Assembly (NCBI GenBank): GCA_942490945.1
Contig: CALNYZ010000018.1
Coordinates: forward strand, 558,001 to 622,000
DNA length: 64,000 nucleotides
Reading direction: 5' to 3'
DNA from: CALNYZ01 sp942490945
GTDB lineage: Bacteria; Pseudomonadota; Gammaproteobacteria; UBA6429; Thiohalophilaceae
How positions within the stretch are numbered: position 1 is the stretch's first letter; each line of letters starts with the position of its first letter. Below, one piece after another: positions 42,418 to 52,048 of the stretch. Below the pieces are notes generated by a model. It saw nothing but the letters and a program-made list of their open reading frames with translations, made no database searches and was not told the DNA's origin. Both the position numbers and the translations under genes were made by a program.

Positions 42418-43719
42418 TTAGTCTTGAATTATGGTGGTAGATTGCTCGCGTTTTATAGCGCGATAGCCTATATCCGTCCGATAATAGACATTTTGCCAGT
42501 AGATTTGTTTAACACGCTCATAGGCACGTTGTTGCGCTGCAGCCACCGTATCGGCAATGGCCGTGACACAGAGTACGCGCCCACCACTGGTTACAATATG
42601 GCCAGAAAAGCGTTCGGTTCCGGCGTGAAATACTTTGGTATTTTCTACATGCTGCTCAAGCCCGGTAATACGTAGACCTTTTTCGTAAGCATTGGGATAG
42701 CCACCGGCGGCCATGACGACGCCGACTGTTGGACGGGTGTCCCACTCGGCCGTGACGGTATCAAGCTTGCCATCCACCGCCGCATTGCAGAGCGCTACCA
42801 GATCGGATTTGAGGCGCATCATGATTGGTTGGGTTTCCGGATCACCGAATCGACAATTGTACTCAAGGACTTTGGCCTTGCCATTCGCGTCGATCATCAA
42901 GCCGGCATAGAGGAAGCCGGTATAAGGATGACCATCATCTGCCATGCCTTTCACTGTTGGTTCGATAATGTCATGCATGGCCTGTGCAAATATCTCGTCG
43001 GTGACAACCGGCGCGGGTGAGTAGGCGCCCATGCCGCCCGTGTTTGGACCTTGATCGCCATTATCTCTGGCCTTGTGATCTTGTGAGGTGGCCATCGGCA
43101 GAATATGTTCGCCATCGACCATGACAATAAAACTGGCTTCTTCACCATATAAAAATTCTTCCACCACAACACGGTGTCCGGCTTTACCAAACGCGTTACC
43201 GGCAAGCATATCTTTTACTGCGGCAATGGCTTCGTCTTCTGTCTGCGCCAGAATGACACCCTTGCCTGCGGCCAGTCCGTCGGCTTTCACAACAATAGGC
43301 GCGCCCTGTGCTTTTATATAGGCGACGGCCTGATCAATATCGGTAAATTCACCATACGTAGCGGTAGGGATATTATGACGTGCAAGGAAGTTTTTCGAGT
43401 AAGCCTTGGAACCCTCCAGTTGCGCCGCCGCTTGTGATGGACCAAAACAGCGCAAACCTGCATTTTGAAAGGCATCAACAACACCGGCTACCAGAGGGAC
43501 TTCCGGTCCGATAACTGTGAGATCGATATGATTGGATTTGGCCAGTTCTACCAGGCCATCAATGTCGGAGACGTCGACAGCAATATTTTGTAATTTTGGT
43601 TCTGATGCCGTTCCCGCATTGCCAGGTGCAACATAAACTACCTCAGCTTCAGGACTTTGTGCGAGTTTCCATGCCAGTGCATGTTCGCGTCCGCCCCCAC
43701 CGACAACAAGTATATTCAT
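42418..43719 (-). CDS. purD: Phosphoribosylamine-glycine ligase
   Basis: A 433-residue ATP-grasp enzyme that forms glycinamide ribonucleotide in purine synthesis. It starts with the NILVVGGGGREHALAW motif and contains VIGPEVPLVAG, VVKADGLAAGKGV, VVEEFLYGEEASF and EYNCRFGDPETQ, all conserved. A start two codons earlier (43725) is equally possible. It is upstream of prk on the same strand and separated by 150 bases, so probably separately transcribed. Confidence 0.96.
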   Translation of the reverse strand: MNILVVGGGGREHALAWKLAQSPEAEVVYVAPGNAGTASEPKLQNIAVDVSDIDGLVELAKSNHIDLTVIGPEVPLVAGVVDAFQNAGLRCFGPSQAAAQLEGSKAYSKNFLARHNIPTATYGEFTDIDQAVAYIKAQGAPIVVKADGLAAGKGVILAQTEDEAIAAVKDMLAGNAFGKAGHRVVVEEFLYGEEASFIVMVDGEHILPMATSQDHKARDNGDQGPNTGGMGAYSPAPVVTDEIFAQAMHDIIEPTVKGMADDGHPYTGFLYAGLMIDANGKAKVLEYNCRFGDPETQPIMMRLKSDLVALCNAAVDGKLDTVTAEWDTRPTVGVVMAAGGYPNAYEKGLRITGLEQHVENTKVFHAGTERFSGHIVTSGGRVLCVTAIADTVAAAQQRAYERVKQIYWQNVYYRTDIGYRAIKREQSTTIIQD

Positions 43720-43787
43720 TTGCATACTTCATATGTAAGGTTAAAAGTGATGCTGACTATGCCTGAACATTCACCAAGCGTCAAAAA

Positions 43788-45830
43788 TTATTCCCGAACC
43801 TGGTGTTTTGCTGATGCACTTTTATTATGGTAGAGCATGTAACGTGTGGTCTCCAAAATGCCATCCGTCAGTGCCTGCATTTTTTTCGCGACATCAGGAA
43901 ATTTTGTTATGACATTTTCAGATGCATTCGTAATGGAGGTATCGTATAAACGGTGTTGACCACTGACGTTATTGGTGAAAAATAAAAAGCGTTGGCCAAC
44001 CAGGCCATATTCGGATCGACCAACGTCGGGAGCGATAAACGCATAGCGTTGTGCATCAAATTCCGGGTTAAACAGATTGCGTCCCATGGTTGTATTGGTA
44101 TAGCTGGTGGCAGCCAACCCCGCGATAGAGGGTAACAAATCGACTTCGCTGGCGATGATGTCATATTGCTGGCTTTTTGGCTGACTGGATGGTGTGATCA
44201 AACCCGGCGCATAAAAAACCAATGGCACATGCAAGCCGGTCAATTCAAATCGTGTTTCAAATTCCGGAGTATGGTTGCCACCAAATCCACTGATACCATG
44301 ATCACCATAAAATACAAAGATGGTATTGTTCAGGTACCCGGATTGTTTTGCCAGGTCCATAAAATGCCCGATGCTGTGATCCATAAAACGGAATGCATTA
44401 AATTCCTCTTCGGATGCAAAACCGTTAGGCTTTAAATCTTTTTCAGCAATCTTTTTATAGGCAAAGTTGTGATTATTTTCCGGAATAGTATAGGGGCGGT
44501 GATTACCGGAAGTTTGCAGGATGGCGAAGAAAGGTTTTTTCTGCTGTTTGAAGACCTTGTCTGCTTCTTCGAATAACGACAGATCTGATATTCCCCACAC
44601 ATCAACACGCTCGGAAGTGTAATCACCTTCTTCATGAATTTTCAGTCCGGGTATGTTGTGCGACAGCACGCCGCGTATGTTGCCCCAGTTTGCACTGCCG
44701 CCGAGAAAATAAAACTTATTATAATCTTTGAAAGCATTAACAATCGTATGTTGATCAACAATGAGCGGATTGCGTGATGAGGTTTTATTCCTTTCAACAT
44801 CTGGCAGGCCGGTAATCGCACAAAAGACCGAACGTGCCGTTCCGGTAGTGGGCGAATAGTAACGTGTAAACAGGATGCCGTTATCGGCCAGCTTGTCGAA
44901 ATGCGGCGTCGGGTCAAGTGGATTCGAAAAAGCGCCTGTTTTATAGGATGCGAATGATTCGAGAAACACCATCACAATATTCGGTTGTTGCTTTGCGAAC
45001 GGCCCCGGCTTGTCTATATGACGTGTATAGTTAAACGGTGTGCCATTCTTGATGCCGAGATAGTCTGCGATTACCGGATAATAATGTCGTGCAGTTTTCT
45101 CATCGTAACTGATATTCTTGTTTTTTAATGTATCAAAAAAATGCACGACGGGATTGACAGCTACTGCCGGTGCAAAGGCATGGGTTGAAGCAAATGCATC
45201 ACTCCATCGCAGTGGATAGTAAGAAAACTTGCCATACATACCAGACAGGTAAATAAAGAATGCCAAAAAACCAATCAACAGACCTTGCCACCATTTGTAA
45301 TACGGATGCGAAAGTGTATTGCAATAGGCAGTAATTCTCGCTTGCGCAACATGGTAAATAAAGATTAATAAAAACAGACCAATGAGAAGCCAGGTAACCG
45401 GGTAACTTTGCCAGATCATATTGGCAGATATGGAGAAGTCCACCAGGAAGCGCAGCGCGCTGGCATCAAGCGGTTTATGCAGGTAGGCGAAGTGCGCATA
45501 ATCAATAAAATAGACCAGCGTGATTAAACCGAATGCCAGCAACATGTAATTGAGCCAGAAGTAACGGGCGATAAAATTATTAAAGGGGTTGAATGGTTTT
45601 ATCCAGCCAAGCAGGAACAGCGGTAAAAACATGAGCAGGATAAGCCGTAAATCAAATTTGATACCCAGGTAAAATGCCGTTATTAATTCGTTGAACGGAA
45701 CAGGGTTGTTCGAATCCTTGAACCAGAACCAGTAACCAAAACGATACAGGCTGAGAAATATCAGTAACAGGCCAACACTCAGTAACAGGTAACGCAAAAA
45801 GTGCGGTATTTTTTTCAGAATAATTGTCAT
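43788..45830 (-). CDS. LTA-synthase-like phosphoglycerol transferase (sulfatase fold)
   Basis: A 680-residue membrane protein with five N-terminal helices (about 10-210) and a periplasmic alkaline-phosphatase-fold domain (about 285-640). NIVMVFLESFASY opens the domain, TTGTARSVFC contains the catalytic Thr, and FYGDHGISGFGGNH gives metal ligands. The family includes LtaS, OpgB/MdoB and phosphoethanolamine transferases. In a gram-negative host an OpgB-like transfer of phosphoglycerol to periplasmic glucans or another glycan is most likely. It is divergent from a phosphatase gene. Confidence 0.88.
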   Translation of the reverse strand: MTIILKKIPHFLRYLLLSVGLLLIFLSLYRFGYWFWFKDSNNPVPFNELITAFYLGIKFDLRLILLMFLPLFLLGWIKPFNPFNNFIARYFWLNYMLLAFGLITLVYFIDYAHFAYLHKPLDASALRFLVDFSISANMIWQSYPVTWLLIGLFLLIFIYHVAQARITAYCNTLSHPYYKWWQGLLIGFLAFFIYLSGMYGKFSYYPLRWSDAFASTHAFAPAVAVNPVVHFFDTLKNKNISYDEKTARHYYPVIADYLGIKNGTPFNYTRHIDKPGPFAKQQPNIVMVFLESFASYKTGAFSNPLDPTPHFDKLADNGILFTRYYSPTTGTARSVFCAITGLPDVERNKTSSRNPLIVDQHTIVNAFKDYNKFYFLGGSANWGNIRGVLSHNIPGLKIHEEGDYTSERVDVWGISDLSLFEEADKVFKQQKKPFFAILQTSGNHRPYTIPENNHNFAYKKIAEKDLKPNGFASEEEFNAFRFMDHSIGHFMDLAKQSGYLNNTIFVFYGDHGISGFGGNHTPEFETRFELTGLHVPLVFYAPGLITPSSQPKSQQYDIIASEVDLLPSIAGLAATSYTNTTMGRNLFNPEFDAQRYAFIAPDVGRSEYGLVGQRFLFFTNNVSGQHRLYDTSITNASENVITKFPDVAKKMQALTDGILETTRYMLYHNKSASAKHQVRE

Positions 45831-45907
45831 TTTATTCGCTTTGGATTTGATTTAATGTTATGACTGTGACACATTTAATTTAGTTCAACTGATACCAGAT
45901 TCTGACC

Positions 45908-47317
45908 ATGCGATTCTCCAGCTTCATGAAATTTTTGCGCATTATAACGCAAGCCGTTGCGTTGATTGTGATTATTTATGGTATTGGTCGCTTTGTTGAA
46001 GTAGCCATCGATAGTCGATTGAGCGGGACAATACCGGTATATTTGCAGCAGGCATCGGCCACCGCAATGACTTTACGATGGCACAGTGATGAGGCCTATG
46101 CTGCAGAAGTGCTTTACGGGACAAGCCTGGATCAGCTGGAACTTAAAACCACTGAAAATACCTCCGCAAAGGATCACCGTGTTCGTTTACATGACTTAAC
46201 TCCCGGTACACGCTATTTCTATCAGATAAGGCAGGCACAGAAGCCAGTGTATGCCGGTGCGGAATTCTGGTTTGTTACCTCACCACCGGTTGGCGGAAAA
46301 GCGTCGACCCGTATATGGGTGACGGGCGATCAGGGTTATGCATCAGAAGTACAGTCCGCTGTGCGTGATGCCATGATCACCTGGACCGGGTTGAACGCGC
46401 GGGACAATAAACCCAATATTGATTTGTGGCTTACCACGGGTGATAACGCCTATAAATCAGGAAGCGTTGCGCAATTTCGCAAAAACTTTTTTACCCCGTT
46501 CGAGCCAATTTTACGCAATATTCCGGTCTGGCCTGCTTATGGTAATCATGATGCACGTCGCTGGAGTTTTTACCGTTTGTTTGATTTTCCTGTGCATGGT
46601 GAAGCGGGGGGAGTTGCTTCCGGTACGGAAAGTTATTACAGCTTTGACTATGCAAACGTGCATGTACTCATGCTGGACTCACACGCATCGGATATGTCAC
46701 CTAACTCGCCAATGTTAAGCTGGCTGAAAAAAGATCTGGCTAACACAAAACAAAGCTGGTTGATTGCTGTTATGCACCATCCACCGTATACACGGGGTAC
46801 GCACAATTCAGACAACAAACTGGACAGTGCCGGGCGTATGGTGATGGTTCGAGAAAATATTGTGCCGCTACTGGAACAACACGGCGTCGACATGGTGATC
46901 AGTGGTCATAGTCACGGCTATGAACGTTCCTGGTTTATGCTGTGTAATTACAAGGATTCAACACAGTTTAATCGCCGGTATATACAGGACCGGGGTGACA
47001 ATGAACAGCAGGTGAAAATGATATATCGTAAAAAATCACTGCAGCGCGAAGCCTTGTCCGGCACCATATATATGGTGATGGGTTCGTCGGCAAAAATGGA
47101 TGAAGCGCAATACAATCATCCGGTTATGCCGCTGTCACTCAAACAAACTGGTTCGGTGGTTCTCGATATTGAAGATAACAAGCTGACGTCAAATTTTCTG
47201 ACATCTGATTTCACGGTTAACGATCGCTTTCAGATTATAAAAGGTGATGCAACGGCGCCTGCTGCCAAATCCAGTTGCGATTTTCGTGTCAAGCATCCGC
47301 GATCTTATTATTATTGA
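45908..47317 (+). CDS. Purple-acid-phosphatase-like metallophosphoesterase
   Basis: A 469-residue exported protein: N-terminal anchor or signal (about 10-30), a fibronectin III-like domain (about 45-115) and a metallophosphoesterase domain with the five metal-site blocks VTGDQGY, LTTGDNAY, YGNHDAR, VMHHPPYTRGTHN and ISGHSHGYERS. This is the layout of PhoD-unrelated purple acid phosphatases. It would release phosphate from a periplasmic or surface substrate. It is divergent from, and 77 bases from, the phosphoglycerol transferase gene. Confidence 0.88.
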   Translation: MRFSSFMKFLRIITQAVALIVIIYGIGRFVEVAIDSRLSGTIPVYLQQASATAMTLRWHSDEAYAAEVLYGTSLDQLELKTTENTSAKDHRVRLHDLTPGTRYFYQIRQAQKPVYAGAEFWFVTSPPVGGKASTRIWVTGDQGYASEVQSAVRDAMITWTGLNARDNKPNIDLWLTTGDNAYKSGSVAQFRKNFFTPFEPILRNIPVWPAYGNHDARRWSFYRLFDFPVHGEAGGVASGTESYYSFDYANVHVLMLDSHASDMSPNSPMLSWLKKDLANTKQSWLIAVMHHPPYTRGTHNSDNKLDSAGRMVMVRENIVPLLEQHGVDMVISGHSHGYERSWFMLCNYKDSTQFNRRYIQDRGDNEQQVKMIYRKKSLQREALSGTIYMVMGSSAKMDEAQYNHPVMPLSLKQTGSVVLDIEDNKLTSNFLTSDFTVNDRFQIIKGDATAPAAKSSCDFRVKHPRSYYY

Positions 47318-47345
47318 TTCGCCGGCATAAGATCAGGCCTGGATT

Positions 47346-47984
47346 TTATATGCCATATTGCGCGCGATAAGCGGTAATCTTGTCGAGAACATCAGGTGTA
47401 TTTTTTTGTGTAAGATACTCTATTAAATCAGCGAGCTTGACAATACTGATAACGGGAATACCAAAATTTTGTTCCACTTCCTGAATCGCTGACAATTCAC
47501 CCTGACCTTTTTCCTGACGGTCCAGCGCGATAACAACACCCGCAGGTTGTGCGCCGGCTGCAGTAATGATATCCATCGCCTCGCGAATGGCTGTGCCCGC
47601 GGTGATCACATCATCAATAATTAATATTTTCCCTTGCAGTGGTGCACCAACAATATTGCCACCTTCGCCGTGACTCTTGGCTTCCTTGCGATTAAATGCA
47701 TAAGGGATATCCTGTTGATGATGTTCTGCCAGCGCAACCACTGCACTGCTGGCCAACGGGATGCCTTTATAGGCAGGACCAAACAACACGTTATAATCAA
47801 TATTGGCATCAACGATCGCCTGTGCGTAAAATTGCCCGAGTTTGGCCAGAGCAACACCGCTGTTAAACAAGCCGGCATTGAAAAAATACGGGCTGACACG
47901 GCCTGACTTAAGGGTAAATTCGCCAAAGCGTAAAACATCTTGCGACAAGGCAAATTCAATGAATTGTTTCTGGTAATCCTGCAT
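47346..47984 (-). CDS. pyrE: Orotate phosphoribosyltransferase
   Basis: A 212-residue enzyme for step five of pyrimidine synthesis, forming orotidine 5'-monophosphate from orotate and PRPP. The PRPP motif ILIIDDVITAGTAI is present, along with the N-terminal FGEFTLKSGRVSPYFFNAG and AFNRKEAKSHGEGG loop. The neighbouring, divergently transcribed gene is exonuclease III, an arrangement common in gammaproteobacteria. Confidence 0.96.
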   Translation of the reverse strand: MQDYQKQFIEFALSQDVLRFGEFTLKSGRVSPYFFNAGLFNSGVALAKLGQFYAQAIVDANIDYNVLFGPAYKGIPLASSAVVALAEHHQQDIPYAFNRKEAKSHGEGGNIVGAPLQGKILIIDDVITAGTAIREAMDIITAAGAQPAGVVIALDRQEKGQGELSAIQEVEQNFGIPVISIVKLADLIEYLTQKNTPDVLDKITAYRAQYGI

Positions 47985-48125
47985 AATAAATCCTTCGGTC
48001 TGGAAATGGCTGGCGGCGTGTGATCATACACTGAATGGTCAAATCGAAGCCAGTGCAAGATAATACAGTTTGTGAAATCTTGCCAGATATTAACGCAATA
48101 TAACGAAATATTACGAGGGCACAGC

Positions 48126-48899
48126 ATGCGAGTCATTACGGCCAATGTGAATGGTATACGAGCGGCGGCGAAAAAAGGTTTTTTCGACTGGCTGAAAAAA
48201 CAACGTGCAGACGTGGTTTGTATACAGGAAACCAAGGCACAGATCGATCAACTGCAGGACGAAATATTTCACCCCAGGGGTTACCACTGTTTTTATTTTG
48301 ATGCGGAAAAAAAAGGTTATAGCGGTACGGCGATATACAGCAAACATCAGCCGGATAATGTACACATGGGACTGGGATGGGATCACGCCGATACGGAAGG
48401 GCGCTATATCCAGGCAGACTTTGGCAAGTTGAGTATTGCATCGTTGTATTTGCCCTCCGGTTCATCAAGTGACGAGAGACATCAAAACAAGTTACGATTT
48501 ATGGACAAGTTCATGGATGAGTTAAAGCGCATGAAACGCAAACAGCGTGAGTACATTATTACGGGTGACTTCAATACAGTACATAAACAAATCGATATTA
48601 AAAATTTTACCAGCAATCGCAAAAACTCCGGTTGTACCGATGAAGAACGTGCCTGGCTGGATGACCTGTTTGATAATGTTGGTTACGTCGATGCATTTCG
48701 TGTCGTTAACGACAAACCGGATCAATACACCTGGTGGTCAAATCGCGGTAATGCCCGCGCCAATAATGTGGGCTGGCGTATCGACTATCACATCATTACT
48801 CCCGGTCTGAAAGACAAGGTAAAAAAAGCTGCCGTATATAAAGAAAAATGGTTTTCGGATCATGCGCCGTTAACGATTGATTACGATTATGAAATCTAG
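48126..48899 (+). CDS. xthA: Exodeoxyribonuclease III family AP endonuclease
   Basis: A 257-residue enzyme from ATG 48126 (an upstream ATG at 48072 lacks support). It has MRVITANVNGIRAAAKKGFF at the start, VVCIQETKA with the metal-binding Glu, ITGDFNTVH, TWWSNRGNARANNVGWRIDY and SDHAPLTIDY with the catalytic Asp-His. It repairs abasic sites and degrades DNA 3' to 5'. It is followed 13 bases later by ampG, so possibly co-transcribed. Confidence 0.94.
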   Translation: MRVITANVNGIRAAAKKGFFDWLKKQRADVVCIQETKAQIDQLQDEIFHPRGYHCFYFDAEKKGYSGTAIYSKHQPDNVHMGLGWDHADTEGRYIQADFGKLSIASLYLPSGSSSDERHQNKLRFMDKFMDELKRMKRKQREYIITGDFNTVHKQIDIKNFTSNRKNSGCTDEERAWLDDLFDNVGYVDAFRVVNDKPDQYTWWSNRGNARANNVGWRIDYHIITPGLKDKVKKAAVYKEKWFSDHAPLTIDYDYEI

Positions 48900-48912
48900 T
48901 CGGCGAATCTAG

Positions 48913-50262
48913 ATGGTATCAACAAAACAACATTCCTGGCGTGAGGCAATCCTGGTATACACGCGCCCGCGTGTGATTGGCATGTTGTTTCTCGGCTTTC
49001 AGGCAGGCTTGCCTTTCCTGTTAATTTTTTCCACATTAACCGCATGGCTAAATGAGCACAACGTAAGTAAAACAACTATTGGATTTTTTGCCTGGGTTGG
49101 TATCACCTATTCAATAAAATTTTTCTGGGCACCGGTTATTGACCGATTGTCAGTTCCAGTTTTATCAGCCTGGTTAGGTCATCGTCGTGGCTGGATGTTG
49201 TTGGCGATGAGCGGTGTTGCGATCGGTTTAGTATTGCTTGCGCAGCTTGATCCAAAAACACAACTCACAACCGTAGCGTTAACGGCCTTGTTTATTGCGT
49301 TCAGTTCGGCGACGCAGGATGTTGTGATTGATGCTTATCGTATTGAAGCGATAGATAACGAATATCAGGCTGCTATGGCGGGCATGTATCAGGCCGGTTG
49401 GCGCATTGGTGCGAATATTGTCGGTTTTGCTTTTGCCCTGTTTCTCGCAGATATATATAGTTGGCAGTTTGCCTATACAACCATGGCCTGTTTTGTTGCG
49501 ATTGGTATTACGACGGTCATGTTTATTTCTGAGCCAAAACGATCGGTAACAAAAGAAACCATCGCAAATGAACAACGTGTTATTGACTATATTGCATCGC
49601 GTGATAAACCGAATCACTTTATTGCATGGTTAATCGGCGCGGTGGTTTGTCCGTTTGTCGATTTTTTCAAACGTAACAGTAAAATCGCTCTGATAATCTT
49701 GCTTTTCATTGGTGTCTATCGTATCAGTGATATCGCACTGGCAGTGATGGCAACACCATTCTATCTCGATATGGGATTCAGTTTGTCTGAGATTGCATTT
49801 GTAACGAAAATTATCGGAATTATTATTACCATCCTGGGTGCATTAACAGGCGGTATTTATGTCGTGCGATATGGTATTTATCGCTGTTTGTTTGCAGGCG
49901 CGATCATGGTGGCACTGGCAAACCTGTTATACGCCGTAATGACGGTAATGGGTCATGATATGGTGTGGTTTACCTTGATAGTCGGTGCGGATAATTTTAG
50001 TGGCGGATTCGCCAGCTCGGCCTTCATAGCGTATTTATCCAGCCTGACGAACAGGGCGTATACCGCCACCCAATATGCCTTGTTCAGTTCGTTGATGACT
50101 TTGTTTCCGAAAATTATTTCCGGCTTCTCTGGTTTGATTGTGGATCAAACAAGTTATTTGATTTTCTTTATTTATGTTGCTTGCCTTGGCATACCGGGAA
50201 TGTTTCTGGTGTTATGGTTAATGCGGCATGATCATCTGAATAGCGGTACTGATACAAAATAA
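48913..50262 (+). CDS. ampG: AmpG-family muropeptide permease
   Basis: A 449-residue major facilitator protein with about twelve or more helices. FLGFQAGLPFLLIFSTLTAWL and the FSSATQDVVIDAYRIE motif match AmpG, which imports anhydro-muropeptides from the periplasm for cell-wall recycling. The start has only a moderate ribosome-binding site. It is followed closely by a permease-like gene at 50268. Confidence 0.9.
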   Translation: MVSTKQHSWREAILVYTRPRVIGMLFLGFQAGLPFLLIFSTLTAWLNEHNVSKTTIGFFAWVGITYSIKFFWAPVIDRLSVPVLSAWLGHRRGWMLLAMSGVAIGLVLLAQLDPKTQLTTVALTALFIAFSSATQDVVIDAYRIEAIDNEYQAAMAGMYQAGWRIGANIVGFAFALFLADIYSWQFAYTTMACFVAIGITTVMFISEPKRSVTKETIANEQRVIDYIASRDKPNHFIAWLIGAVVCPFVDFFKRNSKIALIILLFIGVYRISDIALAVMATPFYLDMGFSLSEIAFVTKIIGIIITILGALTGGIYVVRYGIYRCLFAGAIMVALANLLYAVMTVMGHDMVWFTLIVGADNFSGGFASSAFIAYLSSLTNRAYTATQYALFSSLMTLFPKIISGFSGLIVDQTSYLIFFIYVACLGIPGMFLVLWLMRHDHLNSGTDTK

Positions 50263-50267
50263 TCTGT

Positions 50268-50954
50268 ATGGAAATTCAAACCTTCATTTCAGCATTCGTT
50301 GTCGGAATTCTCGGTGGTGTACATTGTGTCGGTATGTGTGGCGGCATTGTTGCAAGTCTGAGTATCGGGCTGCATCCGGATAAACCGTCCAAACCAGATT
50401 TCACTTATTTACTTGCCTATAATCTTGCGCGCATTACTGCCTATACATTGGCAGGAGTGATGATTGGCTGGTTGGGCGCTGCAATGATCGATCTGTTAGC
50501 GGTGAATACCGGTCAGCAATTCCTCAGTATGATTGCCGGACTCTTCATGGTGTTGCTTGGACTGTACCTGGCGAACTGGTGGCGGGTACTGACCCGACTC
50601 GAAACGCTCGGCTCACATGTGTGGCGCTACATAGAACCTTTCGGTCGACGCTTTATCCCGATTAAAAATGTACGCCATGCTTTTTTGCTGGGATTTATAT
50701 GGGGCTGGCTACCGTGTGGCCTTGTGTACAGTGTCTTGATCTGGACGCTCAGCAGCGGCAGTGCCTGGCAAGGGGGCTTGACCATGCTGGCATTTGGTCT
50801 GGGTACATTGCCCAATTTACTATTAATGGGAATGTTCGCTGTCGCTTTGCGTAATGTTATGAAACAGCGCTGGTTACGCGTAGTTGCCGGCCTGGTCATT
50901 GTCTGTCTGGGTTGCTACCAAATCTTCCGTGCTATCGCGGTGTTATTTTGGTGA
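50268..50954 (+). CDS. UreH/DsbD-like TauE-SafE family membrane protein
   Basis: A 228-residue polytopic protein of the sulfite exporter/UreH-like type, with GGVHCVGMCGG near the N-terminus and WGWLPCGLVYSVLIW in the middle, the two Cys-bearing helices of this family. Related proteins are found next to cytochrome cbb3 assembly (ccoG, ccoS) and in heavy-metal handling. No such partners occur here. The start overlaps nothing and lies 5 bases after ampG, suggesting co-transcription. Confidence 0.85.
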   Translation: MEIQTFISAFVVGILGGVHCVGMCGGIVASLSIGLHPDKPSKPDFTYLLAYNLARITAYTLAGVMIGWLGAAMIDLLAVNTGQQFLSMIAGLFMVLLGLYLANWWRVLTRLETLGSHVWRYIEPFGRRFIPIKNVRHAFLLGFIWGWLPCGLVYSVLIWTLSSGSAWQGGLTMLAFGLGTLPNLLLMGMFAVALRNVMKQRWLRVVAGLVIVCLGCYQIFRAIAVLFW

Positions 50955-51118
50955 CGGATAGCGGTTTTTACAATTTTATTTACAGGTTATTTCGATAAGA
51001 ATTTATACTGGTTCCAGAAAAATACAGATTTACTGCTATAAATAGTTAATGAATCCAGGCAGCAATGACGATAACTTGTTGTGAAACTGGTACTATTTTA
51101 TAAACGAGGCCTTGAAAT

Positions 51119-51940
51119 ATGTTTAACAAAATTTCTCCCCAAATTGGCTTGATTTGTCTGCTGCTGGGATTTGTATCTTTGCTGGAGGCAAAGACATCGG
51201 ATGAGTTTCCTGCGCGTAAATTATATCCTGCTGTACCCTATATTGAACTGGATGCCCTGTTCAAGAAGAAAGACAAGGTCATCATTGTCGATGTACGCTC
51301 AAAATATGAATATGAAACATTACGCATCAAGGGTGCTCTGAATATTTCTTATTCCGAGTCCAGTTTTGTGGACAAGATGCGAGAGCTGCAGGCAAAGAAT
51401 CCGAATGCTGAAATCATTGTGTATTGCAATGGCAAGACCTGCAAAAAATCCTATAAGGCTACACAGAGTTGTCGCAATGCCGGGATTAAAAATGTTATCG
51501 CTTATGATGCAGGCATTATGGATTGGGCAAAGAAATATCCGGCAGATTCAGTATTGCTGGGCAAAAGTCCGATCGACCCGGCCAGGCTGATCAGTAAAAA
51601 TAAATTCAAGGATCACCTGTTACCGACTGATAAATTTGAATCCATGGTGACACAGAAGGATGTCATTGTGGTGGATGTGCGTGGCGCGTTTCAACGTGAA
51701 GGGGTGAGTTTGTTCCCCGGGCTTGATTACCGTGGCGAGCTCGATAACCCGTCAACACTGGATGGCTATATTCAGGATGCAAATAAAAATAATAAAACAC
51801 TGCTGATTTATGATGAAACCGGTAAACAAGTGCGTTGGCTAATGTATTACTTGCAAGACAAGGGACTTAAATCCTACAAATTCATGCAAGGTGGGGCGAA
51901 TGCTTACTATAAAGCGTTGCGTAAAAAATACGTGAGGTAG
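51119..51940 (+). CDS. Exported two-domain rhodanese-like protein
   Basis: A 273-residue protein with a signal peptide (about 1-24, ending LEAKTSD). The first rhodanese domain has IVYCNGKTCKKSYKA with the catalytic-loop Cys; the second has IYDETGKQVRWL in place of the Cys loop and is probably inactive. This is the reverse of the order in the 27480 protein. It is likely periplasmic, in sulfur trafficking. A terminator follows 19 bases after the stop. Confidence 0.85.
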   Translation: MFNKISPQIGLICLLLGFVSLLEAKTSDEFPARKLYPAVPYIELDALFKKKDKVIIVDVRSKYEYETLRIKGALNISYSESSFVDKMRELQAKNPNAEIIVYCNGKTCKKSYKATQSCRNAGIKNVIAYDAGIMDWAKKYPADSVLLGKSPIDPARLISKNKFKDHLLPTDKFESMVTQKDVIVVDVRGAFQREGVSLFPGLDYRGELDNPSTLDGYIQDANKNNKTLLIYDETGKQVRWLMYYLQDKGLKSYKFMQGGANAYYKALRKKYVR

Positions 51941-51958
51941 TCTGGCGGATAGTTAATT

Positions 51959-51987
51959 AAAAAGGCCACGCATTGCGTGGCCTTTTT
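51959..51987. terminator. Bidirectional terminator, copy 1 of a repeated hairpin
   Basis: GGCCACGC (51964-51971) pairs perfectly with GCGTGGCC (51975-51982) with a 3-base loop; five A precede and five T follow, so it works in both directions. It serves the rhodanese gene and the convergent frameshifted gene. An identical 28-base sequence occurs at 53052. Confidence 0.9.
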
Positions 51988-52048
51988 AATTGTTGCTAAC
52001 ATTAAATTTGTTCAAATCTAAACGAACGCAGTGTCTGTTACTGTCAGG

